Shown here: piece after piece, positions 1 to 6,749 of the stretch
Layout of the letters: every line of letters begins with the position of its first letter
Position numbering within the stretch: position 1 is the stretch's first letter
Origin: SAR92 bacterium MED-G29
GTDB taxonomy: Bacteria > Pseudomonadota > Gammaproteobacteria > Pseudomonadales > Porticoccaceae
Length of the DNA stretch: 33,416 nucleotides
Direction: 5' to 3'
NCBI GenBank assembly: GCA_002457245.1
Contig: NTJY01000009.1
Location: 1-33,416, forward strand
Program-made: the position numbers and the translations under genes
The notes under the pieces: generated by a model
The model's database searches: none
What the model saw: only the letters and a program-made list of their open reading frames with translations
What the model was told of the DNA's origin: nothing

Positions 1-81
1 TATTAAACCGCAGAATTTGAGGTATAGTTCTATTCTGACGCGTATAGTTTTCGCCAACCAACTCTGACTTATGGTGTTTTT

Positions 82-2889
82 ATGCTCCGCTCGATATTAA
101 TTTTATTTTTGTTCGGCATTGCCGCTTGCACTAACATTTCATCTGCAAATAAATCTGAGCAGCACGCGAGTGACTCTCAACCAAGTAATCAAGGTGACTT
201 GAGTGGCGTTGAAGAACTCAGAACAATAGAAGGTATTACAGAGTATCGCTTATCAAATGGACTTCAAGTCCTCCTCTTTCCAGATCCTTCTCAAGAAACC
301 ATTACCGTTAATATTACTTACAGAGTGGGGTCGAAGCACGAGAATTATGGTGAAACGGGAATGGCTCACCTTTTAGAGCATCTGGTCTTCAAGGGTACCC
401 CTCGGCACAAAGACATACCCAAAGAACTCACTGATCACGGCGCTGAGCCAAATGGCACGACCTGGACCGATCGCACGAATTACTTTGAAACATTCTCGGC
501 AAATGACGAAAACCTAAATTGGGCTTTAGATCTTGAAGCAGATCGCATGGTGAATTCTTTCATTGCAAAAAAAGATCTTGATAGTGAAATGACCGTCGTC
601 AGAAACGAACTAGAAAACGGCGAAAATAGTCCGTTTCGTGTGCTAATTCAAAGAATGCTTGCAGCTAGTTTTGACTGGCATAACTATGGGAAAAGTACAA
701 TTGGAGCAAGGTCTGATCTGGAAAATGTGAGGATTGAGAATTTAAAAGCTTTTTATAAAAAGTACTACCAACCTGATAATGCGACTCTAGTTGTCGCTGG
801 GAAAATTGATCAGACTAAAACGATTGAATTAGTCAACAAGTACTTCTCCAAAATCAGTCGCCCTCAAAGAGAACTGCAAGAGCTCTACACTGAAGAGCCT
901 GTACAAGATGGGGAAAGACAAGTCACCATTCGTCGTACAGGCGATGTTCAATTAGTGGCAAGCATGTACAGAACGCCAGCCGGCTTTGATCCTGATTACC
1001 CAGCTACTGCTGTGCTCACTAATGTCCTAGCTGATCCAACCTCAGGTCGCCTCCACAAAGCGTTAGTGAAAAATAAGTTGGCCGCTAGCTCCTCCGGTTT
1101 CAGTTTTCAGTGGGGAGAGCCTGGTGTTGCAATCTTTTTAGCTGAGGTTGGAAAAGGAAAGGACATAGAATCAACTAAAACCGCCCTACTAAGTACTCTT
1201 GAAGATTTTGGTACCCCTATTACTGATGAGGAGGTTGCTCGAGCCAAGGCGAAGTTATTAAAACAAGTCGAATTAAGCTTCACCTCCTCACAAAGCATTG
1301 CTCTTGAATTGTCCGAGTGGATTGGTATGGGCGACTGGCGTCTGATGTTTTTAGCACGTGACGGTTTAGAGCAAGTTACGGCAGACGCAGTGCGAAAAGC
1401 CGCCTCAGAATACCTTGTAAATGACAACAGAACTCTGGGTTTATTCATTCCCGAGGAGTCGCCAAATCGAGCAGACAGCATTGTCAGAATGAAGCAAGCC
1501 GATATAAAAGATATGGTCGCAAATTACGAAGGTAGGAAAGATATCGCTCAAGGAGAAAATTTTGATCCCTCTCATGACAATATCGATGCTCGTTCTATCA
1601 CTAAGGTTCTTGATAATGGCTCTAAAATTACTTACCTATCTAAAAAGACTCGCGGCAAATCTGTAGTTGCAAGATTAAGCTTTGACTTTGGTAATGAAAA
1701 AGCTCTATCTGGACAGTCAGTCATAGGCAGCATGGCGATGAGCATGCTGTCTAGAGGCTCAGAAAAAATGTCTCGAGAGGAATTGCAGGCGGCATTCGAT
1801 AAGTTGAATGCGAGTGTGAGTATCGGAGGAGGCTCTACTGGGGCTGGAGTAAGTATTTTAACTACCCGAGATAATTTATCAGCGGTGTTAAATTTAGTAG
1901 AAGAGGCAATGAAAAGCCCAACGTTTGATCCTTCAGAACTTCAGATATTAAAAGAAGAAATGATTGTTGCTCTAGAGCAGGAAAAACAACAACCAACGTC
2001 TCGAGTATTCCGAGAACTCGAAGACCACTTAAGCGCTTATGAGCCCGGTCATCCTTATTACCAAATGAGTATTGATGATGAAATCAGAGAAGTTGAGCGG
2101 ATAGCTGCGAAAGATCTAGTTACCTTTTATGAGACATTTGTTTCAGCTGAAAATGCAGAGGCCGCTATTGTTGGAGACTTTGATATAACCTCTGTGAATA
2201 GCACACTCAACGAGTTTTTTGGCTCTTGGAATGTAGATATGCCCTATGAACGGATCAAAACAAGGGTGTCAGATGTTTCCAGTATAAATCGCTTTATAGA
2301 TACTCCAGATAAGGCAGGTGCTGCATTTGGTGCAATGTATACATTCCCTCTAAGGGATGACCATCCAGACTATCCTGCACTGGAAATGGCTAATCAGATG
2401 TTTGGAGGTGGCTTTATCAGCAGTAGGCTAGCTAAGCGATTAAGGCAGAAGGATGGACTGAGCTATGGGGCTAGGTCTTTTTTCAGCGTCGGATCCTATG
2501 ACAAAAATGCAACATTTGGTGCCTACGCAATTTGTGCTCCAGAGAATCTTGAAAAAGTTGAAATCGGGTTTAAAGAGGAATTTTTGAGAGTTATTGATGA
2601 TGGATTTACTGAGCAAGAGCTAGATGATGCTAGAGAAGGTGTTCTTCAAAATACTCGAATAGATCGCGCGAAGGATAATAGGTTGGTTAGAACGCTTGCA
2701 AGTAACATCGATTTGAATCGTACAATGCAGTGGGATAAAGCGTACGAAGAGTCTATCCGAAACCTTAGCATAGAAGAGGTCAATGCTGCCTTTAGACGAC
2801 ATTTTTCCTTAGATAAATTTTCGATTATTAAAGCTGGCGATCAAGCCAAAATTGACGAGGCCAAGCCCGGAAATTCTGACAAAATCTGA
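82..2889 (+). CDS. M16 family zinc metallopeptidase, predicted lipoprotein (935 aa)
   Basis: Predicted envelope metallopeptidase of the M16 (pitrilysin/PqqL-like) family. The N-terminus is a lipoprotein signal: a hydrophobic stretch (residues 4-13) ends in the lipobox IAAC with Cys16 as the lipidated residue. The inverted zinc motif HLLEH is at residues 96-100 (His96, His100 ligands, Glu99 catalytic), and the third ligand is probably Glu176 in the VVRNELENGE segment. The length fits two tandem M16 modules: an active N-terminal half (about 50-490) and an inactive C-terminal half (about 520-920), which has the usual GLSYGARS-type segment but no second zinc motif. It stands alone, followed by an oppositely oriented small gene. 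The start is the ATG before the signal peptide; no strong Shine-Dalgarno sequence is visible. Family assignment is secure; the substrate is unknown. Confidence 0.93.
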   Translation: MLRSILILFLFGIAACTNISSANKSEQHASDSQPSNQGDLSGVEELRTIEGITEYRLSNGLQVLLFPDPSQETITVNITYRVGSKHENYGETGMAHLLEHLVFKGTPRHKDIPKELTDHGAEPNGTTWTDRTNYFETFSANDENLNWALDLEADRMVNSFIAKKDLDSEMTVVRNELENGENSPFRVLIQRMLAASFDWHNYGKSTIGARSDLENVRIENLKAFYKKYYQPDNATLVVAGKIDQTKTIELVNKYFSKISRPQRELQELYTEEPVQDGERQVTIRRTGDVQLVASMYRTPAGFDPDYPATAVLTNVLADPTSGRLHKALVKNKLAASSSGFSFQWGEPGVAIFLAEVGKGKDIESTKTALLSTLEDFGTPITDEEVARAKAKLLKQVELSFTSSQSIALELSEWIGMGDWRLMFLARDGLEQVTADAVRKAASEYLVNDNRTLGLFIPEESPNRADSIVRMKQADIKDMVANYEGRKDIAQGENFDPSHDNIDARSITKVLDNGSKITYLSKKTRGKSVVARLSFDFGNEKALSGQSVIGSMAMSMLSRGSEKMSREELQAAFDKLNASVSIGGGSTGAGVSILTTRDNLSAVLNLVEEAMKSPTFDPSELQILKEEMIVALEQEKQQPTSRVFRELEDHLSAYEPGHPYYQMSIDDEIREVERIAAKDLVTFYETFVSAENAEAAIVGDFDITSVNSTLNEFFGSWNVDMPYERIKTRVSDVSSINRFIDTPDKAGAAFGAMYTFPLRDDHPDYPALEMANQMFGGGFISSRLAKRLRQKDGLSYGARSFFSVGSYDKNATFGAYAICAPENLEKVEIGFKEEFLRVIDDGFTEQELDDAREGVLQNTRIDRAKDNRLVRTLASNIDLNRTMQWDKAYEESIRNLSIEEVNAAFRRHFSLDKFSIIKAGDQAKIDEAKPGNSDKI

Positions 2890-2910
2890 CTGCAAAGGAC
2901 ATAGAAATTG

Positions 2911-2950
2911 CGTAGGCTCACCGAGTGCGCCTATGAAAATCCTGTTTTTA
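2911..2950 (+). terminator. weak candidate terminator after the M16 gene
   Basis: A 7-bp stem (CGTAGGC at 2911-2917 with GCCTATG at 2929-2935, one G-T pair) has an 11-nt loop. A short T run (GTTTTTA) follows only after an A-rich spacer. It lies between the convergent M16 and small lipoprotein genes. The loop is long and the T tract is displaced, so this is tentative. Confidence 0.3.
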
Positions 2951-2964
2951 TCATAGACAGAACA

Positions 2965-3264
2965 TTACCAGCAGTAGAAGCCTCGACAATAATAAAATCG
3001 ATTGTGAAGAGAATCCCTGGAATTTCTGGTTCTAAGGGCATCTGTGTTTTTTTCCTGCGCTCTTATTGACTTAAGTGTCAATCGGCAACCCCCATAGGCC
3101 TCAGTATCCTCAGTAAAACCAAAGGAGATGCACTCCTCGTGATCAATTTGATCCAATGCTGCCTGCTGTTCTTTTTTTCGTTCCTCTATGACATCCAAAG
3201 ATGCGCACGAGGTTAACGAGAAGATCAGTAAAATACCTAAGACGTTTCTTGCTAATATTTTCAT
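2965..3264 (-). CDS. small cysteine-containing lipoprotein, unknown function (99 aa)
   Basis: Predicted small lipoprotein. The signal peptide (hydrophobic core at about 8-17) ends in the lipobox LTSC with Cys20. The mature part begins with a charged, probably helical segment (EERKKEQQAALDQ) and then has C-x-SFGF-(9-10 residues)-C-R, similar to a Cys-pair motif seen in many short proteobacterial lipoproteins. It closes with an aromatic/Cys-rich tail, YYCRGFYCW. The four non-lipobox cysteines suggest disulfides in the periplasm. The ATG start is preceded by AAGAGA about 9 nt upstream. It is transcribed convergently with the M16 gene and divergently from the PpiC-like gene, with a 243-bp gap in which I see no other gene. 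No function can be assigned. Confidence 0.75.
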   Translation of the reverse strand: MKILARNVLGILLIFSLTSCASLDVIEERKKEQQAALDQIDHEECISFGFTEDTEAYGGCRLTLKSIRAQEKNTDALRTRNSRDSLHNRFYYCRGFYCW

Positions 3265-3507
3265 GGATATTATCTCTTGCTAACACATTAAAAAGCTATC
3301 GATCACAAACCGCTTTCACACAACTAACTGTTATACGTCTATTTAGCAACTAATGGTACAAAATTCTGTTGCACATGCAAACATCAGAAATTTGTCGTGA
3401 TGTGATTGCATTATTTTTTTAAATGATTAGAGTAATCTTTGCGACCTGAATACTTGTCACAAATCTTACAATACACGAATTAAAATCTGGTTTGATGGAA
3501 TTTTAGT

Positions 3508-4275
3508 ATGGAGCCTCTAAAACCCTTCCAAATAAAATCTATTCATAAAATCTTTATGTTAGGAATCCTCATCCTCTTGGGTTTAGCATATTTACTAGAA
3601 CAAAAAAGAGCTCTTACCGCAGATAAAGACTATACCAAGCAGTTAATCCCCGATACCTCAAAGATAAGTAATGAGATTTCTGTGGATCTTGAGAAAAAAA
3701 TACTTGGTGATGATATTGAGGAAGAACCAGTTGATTTATCACCCTCCACAAATAACGCAATGATGATAAAACTCAGTGCCATGATTAAAGCCTCTGGTGA
3801 CAAGACAACTCCCTCAGATGAAGAGTTATCTTTGTTCTACCGAGAAAATAAGCGCTCATATGGCGGTAAAGTCACACTAAAATTCCCATTCTACTTTTTT
3901 TCTAGCATCCAATTAGGAGGTCAGGCGTTGGAAAAATCTCGTGCTGCGCTCGCCTCTCTGAACTCAGGATTGTCTACTCTTAAATCTGATAGCTTTTCAG
4001 AGAGTGGAGTCTTTGATGGCGAATATGGATGGTCAGATGAGAGAGACTCAGAGATTTATAAAACATTTGGTAGCGGGTTTGGCAAGAAGATAGCGATTAT
4101 TATTGAAGATCGCGAGCAAGAGGCTCTCCCGTGCTGGGAGGGTCCTATTAGTGGGAGACTGGGCTACTATATAATTTGTTTAGAGGAGGCCAAAATTTCT
4201 GATCCTCCTCCACTTGACCAAGTTAGAGAGGAAGTCATCAATGACTGGCGTTTATCGAACATTTCTAATCCCTAA
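3508..4275 (+). CDS. membrane-anchored PpiC-type (parvulin-like) peptidyl-prolyl isomerase (255 aa)
   Basis: Predicted periplasmic, inner-membrane-anchored protein. One transmembrane segment (about residues 14-30) is followed by a variable linker (31-90) and a Rotamase_2/PpiC-like region (about 100-250). The features that match this family are DEELSLFYRENK before the first strand, GVFDGEYGWSDE in the middle, FGSGFGKKI, then WEGPISGRLGYYII, and the ending PPLDQVREEVINDW. The first strand usually carries a His in active parvulins (HIL-type); here it reads LKFPFYFFS, so isomerase activity is uncertain and a chaperone role is possible. It converges with trpA with a 9-bp gap. In other genomes this type often sits before a HupE-like gene; that neighbour is absent here. 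Confidence 0.68.
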   Translation: MEPLKPFQIKSIHKIFMLGILILLGLAYLLEQKRALTADKDYTKQLIPDTSKISNEISVDLEKKILGDDIEEEPVDLSPSTNNAMMIKLSAMIKASGDKTTPSDEELSLFYRENKRSYGGKVTLKFPFYFFSSIQLGGQALEKSRAALASLNSGLSTLKSDSFSESGVFDGEYGWSDERDSEIYKTFGSGFGKKIAIIIEDREQEALPCWEGPISGRLGYYIICLEEAKISDPPPLDQVREEVINDWRLSNISNP

Positions 4276-4284
4276 CTTAGGGCC

Positions 4285-5052
4285 TTATGCCATCAGCTCT
4301 TCAAAAAACTTTGTAAGCCCATCTTCTCTAGATTCTTCCCATATCTTCAACGCAGCGGTTCCGACAATAGCCAGGTCAGCGCTGCCCCTCAAGAAATCCA
4401 TATCGGCTTTACTAGAAATTCCAAATCCAACCCCGATCGGGACGCTCGTATGTTGACGACATCTTTTGACCAACTGAATTACATCATCACTCATGTTAGT
4501 CTTAGACCCAGTGACTCCTTTCCTAGCGACAGCATAGACCATTCCCCTACTCGCCTCCCCAAGCTTAGCTAACCTCTTATCACTACTGGTTGGAGTCATG
4601 AGAATAATCGGCTCAATTCCCTCCCGCTCTGAAATCGCATGAAGATTTGATGACTCTTCCACAGGAAGATCCGGTAAAATATAACCAGAACCTCCTGCCT
4701 CTTTTATGCGCTTTACAAAAAGCTCTTCTCCCATTCTGAAGGCCGTATTGTAATAACCCATCATTAGTACTTTAAAAGAAAATCGCTCGCTGACTTGCTT
4801 CATAAAGTCAAAGCACTGATCTACAGTAGTACCCGACTTGAGTGATTCTTCATTTGCCTTTACAAAAAGGGGGCCATCCGCACTAGGCTCGGAGAAAGGG
4901 AACTGTAATTCAACTATATCGACACCGGTTGCAGACATAATTTCCAGCTCTTTCATATTGTCAGAAAAACTTGGGTAGCCGCACACAACGTGTGCCATTA
5001 CCAATAATTCTTTATCTTTTTTCCGCTTCTCTATGTAGGCCTGTAATCCCAT
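4285..5052 (-). CDS. trpA: tryptophan synthase alpha subunit
   Basis: Cleaves indole-3-glycerol phosphate to indole and glyceraldehyde-3-phosphate and passes indole to TrpB in the alpha2beta2 complex. The TIM-barrel catalytic pair is present: Glu48 in DIVELQFPF and Asp59 in SADGP. The phosphate-binding region GVGFGIS is at about 207-213. At 255 aa it is a little shorter than the usual ~268. The signature is divergent: ELQFPFSEPSADGP replaces the common ELGVPFSDPLADGP. The ATG overlaps the trpB stop codon by one base (TAATG), which indicates translational coupling. trpF and the rest of the trp genes are not in the window. Confidence 0.93.
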   Translation of the reverse strand: MGLQAYIEKRKKDKELLVMAHVVCGYPSFSDNMKELEIMSATGVDIVELQFPFSEPSADGPLFVKANEESLKSGTTVDQCFDFMKQVSERFSFKVLMMGYYNTAFRMGEELFVKRIKEAGGSGYILPDLPVEESSNLHAISEREGIEPIILMTPTSSDKRLAKLGEASRGMVYAVARKGVTGSKTNMSDDVIQLVKRCRQHTSVPIGVGFGISSKADMDFLRGSADLAIVGTAALKIWEESREDGLTKFFEELMA

Positions 5053-6311
5053 TAATCTGGCTCCGATCGATATTGATCAGCTTTGCCACCAATGAAGGAC
5101 TTCCATTTAGAGTCATCGAGGGCATCTGCGATCGTGAAAATATCCTTGTCACCGCGTCCTGACTGATTAATCAAAATGATTTCATCTTTCCGCATAGATG
5201 GAGCTTCTTTTATGGCGGTTACAAACCCGTGCGTGCTCTCCAGAGCTGGGATGAGGCCTTCTGTCCTCATCGTTAACTTAAGAGCCTCTTTTACTTCAGA
5301 GTCTGTGGCGGCCTCAAAGCGCACTTTACCTTGCTCCCAGAGGTAAGAAAATATTGGATTGATCCCAATGTAATCTAATCCGGCGGCAACTGAATGAGTC
5401 TCATTCATATTACCCTGATCGTTTTGAAGAAAATATGTTTTATAACCCTGGGCCACTCCCACTGAAGCATCATCATAAGCTAGTCGGGCTGAGTGCATAT
5501 ATGAGCCAACGCCATGCCCACCAGCCTCACACCCAATGAGTTCGATATTGTCATCATCAAAAAATCCTTGGAATATGCCCATGGCATTAGATCCACCCCC
5601 AACACAGGCATAAACTCTGTCAGGCAGTCTTCCGACCTGCTTTAGCATTTGCTCTCTTGCTTCGATACCAATAATTGACTGAAACCAACTCACCATCTCG
5701 GGAAATGGGTGAGGACCGCAGGCCGTACCCAATATGTAATGAGTGTCAGCCATGTTGGTTACCCAATCACGCATCGCTTCGTTTACAGCATCCTTGAGAG
5801 TTTTTTGCCCATCCTCAACTGCAATTACTTCCGCACCAAGGTTTTCCATCCAAAAAACATTGGGACGCTGTCGCGCAACATCCACTGCGCCCATATAAAT
5901 TCTGCAGTCGTATCCAAACTTAGCAGCCATTGTCGCTGTTGCAAATCCATGCTGACCAGCTCCTGTTTCAGCAATGACTCGACGTTTTCCTAATCTTTGG
6001 CAAAGTAATCCCTGACCCATAACATTATTAACTTTATGAGATCCAGTATGATTTAAATCATCACGTTTGACATAGATTTGCGCACCACCTAGTTGCCTGG
6101 AGAGATTTTCTAAATGAGTAATTGGCGTAGGCCGTCCAGAATAGTTCTGAAGTAAGGTAACGTAGTCTTTCCAGAATTTTGGGTCTGCTTTACATTCACG
6201 AAAGCAAGCGAGCAGCTCTTCGATTGTTGAGTGTAAAATTTCAGGGAGAAAAACTCCGCCGTATTCTCCGTAGTAGCCTTCGCGACCATCGGAGAAATCG
6301 AAAATATCCAT
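5052..6311 (-). CDS. trpB: tryptophan synthase beta subunit
   Basis: PLP enzyme that condenses indole with serine to give tryptophan. The PLP lysine lies in NHTGSHKVNNVMG, the catalytic Glu in ETGAGQHG, the phosphate-binding glycine loop is GGGSNAMG, and the C-terminal serine loop reads NQSGRGDKD. At 419 aa it has the normal length for the TrpB1 class that partners TrpA. It is the first gene of a two-gene trpBA unit; the trpA start overlaps its stop. The ATG has a modest AGG about 9 nt upstream. It is transcribed divergently from nrdJa across a 438-bp intergenic region. Confidence 0.97.
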   Translation of the reverse strand: MDIFDFSDGREGYYGEYGGVFLPEILHSTIEELLACFRECKADPKFWKDYVTLLQNYSGRPTPITHLENLSRQLGGAQIYVKRDDLNHTGSHKVNNVMGQGLLCQRLGKRRVIAETGAGQHGFATATMAAKFGYDCRIYMGAVDVARQRPNVFWMENLGAEVIAVEDGQKTLKDAVNEAMRDWVTNMADTHYILGTACGPHPFPEMVSWFQSIIGIEAREQMLKQVGRLPDRVYACVGGGSNAMGIFQGFFDDDNIELIGCEAGGHGVGSYMHSARLAYDDASVGVAQGYKTYFLQNDQGNMNETHSVAAGLDYIGINPIFSYLWEQGKVRFEAATDSEVKEALKLTMRTEGLIPALESTHGFVTAIKEAPSMRKDEIILINQSGRGDKDIFTIADALDDSKWKSFIGGKADQYRSEPD

Positions 6312-6336
6312 GTTAAAGCCTATATACCCTTAAAAT

Positions 6337-6355
6337 TTGGCGAGAAGATCGCCGA
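6337..6355 (-). other. hairpin in the trpB 5' leader
   Basis: Inverted repeat GGCGA (6339-6343) and TCGCC (6349-6353) with the 5-nt loop GAAGA, extendable by a T-G and a T-A pair. On the minus-strand transcript it lies about 30 nt before the trpB start and is followed by AAATTTT. It could be a weak attenuator or a leader stem. No Trp-codon leader peptide is visible nearby. Confidence 0.3.
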
Positions 6356-6378
6356 CTTGATGCTACTCATTTTTTACA

Positions 6379-6407
6379 ATTCTACTGAAGACACTGGAGC
6401 GGTACAA
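6379..6407 (-). promoter_or_regulatory. candidate sigma-70 promoter for trpBA
   Basis: On the minus strand TTGTAC (6402-6407) and TAGAAT (6379-6384) are separated by exactly 17 bp. The -10 matches 5 of 6 consensus bases; the -35 is weak (3 of 6). Transcription would start near 6372, giving a leader of about 60 nt. No TrpR-like operator was recognised. Confidence 0.4.
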
Positions 6408-6519
6408 CGCGCTATGCAGAAATATTCTCTATCAAAGATTACGTCGGCATTCTGTGACCGGTTTAATCGAGCCAGTCAATAATTTCTAGTTACCTTGAAA
6501 TTTCAGATACATAGATGAT

Positions 6520-6528
6520 TTATCCACA
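6520..6528 (+). promoter_or_regulatory. perfect DnaA box upstream of nrdJa
   Basis: TTATCCACA is an exact match to the strongest DnaA-box consensus. It lies 57 bp (start to start) upstream of the first NrdR box, ahead of a very AT-rich tract (about 6540-6576). A single exact 9-mer can occur by chance in 33 kb, but its place in a ribonucleotide reductase promoter parallels the DnaA control known for E. coli nrdAB. Confidence 0.5.
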
Positions 6529-6576
6529 ACTTTTTCACCTACTTATATTTTAAAAATCATTAAAAATTCCAAAAAA

Positions 6577-6592
6577 ACACTACATGTAGTAT
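6577..6592 (+). promoter_or_regulatory. NrdR box 1
   Basis: ACACTACATGTAGTAT is a near-palindrome that closely matches the known NrdR box (ACACwATATATwGTGT type). NrdR is the ATP-cone/zinc-ribbon repressor of ribonucleotide reductase genes. The box lies just upstream of the candidate -35 element. Its partner is 31 bp downstream, the classical three-turn spacing, so the pair is convincing. Confidence 0.85.
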
Positions 6593-6600
6593 TTAAAAGC

Positions 6601-6628
6601 TTGCAAGACACACAATGTAGGATACACT
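6601..6628 (+). promoter_or_regulatory. candidate nrdJa promoter overlapping NrdR box 2
   Basis: TTGCAA (6601-6606) and TACACT (6623-6628) are spaced by 16 bp, each matching 4 of 6 consensus bases. NrdR box 2 fills the spacer, so repressor binding would block RNA polymerase directly. Transcription would begin near 6635, leaving a leader of about 115 nt. Confidence 0.45.
6608..6623 (+). promoter_or_regulatory. NrdR box 2
   Basis: ACACACAATGTAGGAT is a weaker match to the NrdR box, keeping the ACAC start and the ATGTAG core. Its start is exactly 31 bp after that of box 1. Paired boxes with this spacing are the normal NrdR operator arrangement. Confidence 0.72.
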
Positions 6629-6683
6629 CCTTATCTGATTTTAATAACGAATCTCACTCTTTTCGTAACTAAGTATCGGCAAA

Positions 6684-6733
6684 GAGGGCTCAAGATAGGC
6701 CCTTCAAGCAAAATTTGGGCTTCTTAAAAAGCC
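6684..6733 (+). other. two stem-loops in the nrdJa leader
   Basis: The first hairpin pairs GAGGGC (6684-6689) with GCCCTT (6699-6704) around a 9-nt loop. The second pairs GGCTT (6718-6722) with AAGCC (6729-6733) around CTTAAA and ends 7 nt before the AAAGGA ribosome-binding site at 6741-6746. They may affect translation. No cobalamin-riboswitch B12-box was recognised. Confidence 0.3.
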
Positions 6734-6749
6734 AGGAACTAAAGGATAA

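Noticed and set aside
4270..4282. CCCTAA-C-TTAGGG palindrome between the PpiC-like gene and trpA as a terminator
   Set aside because: The arms leave a one-base centre, so only about 4 bp could pair around a loop, and there is no T tract.
6624..6749. Possible cobalamin riboswitch in the nrdJa leader or before the mutase gene
   Set aside because: Both enzymes use B12, but neither leader shows the conserved B12-box or the long multi-stem layout; the nrdJa leader has only two small hairpins and the mutase leader is short.
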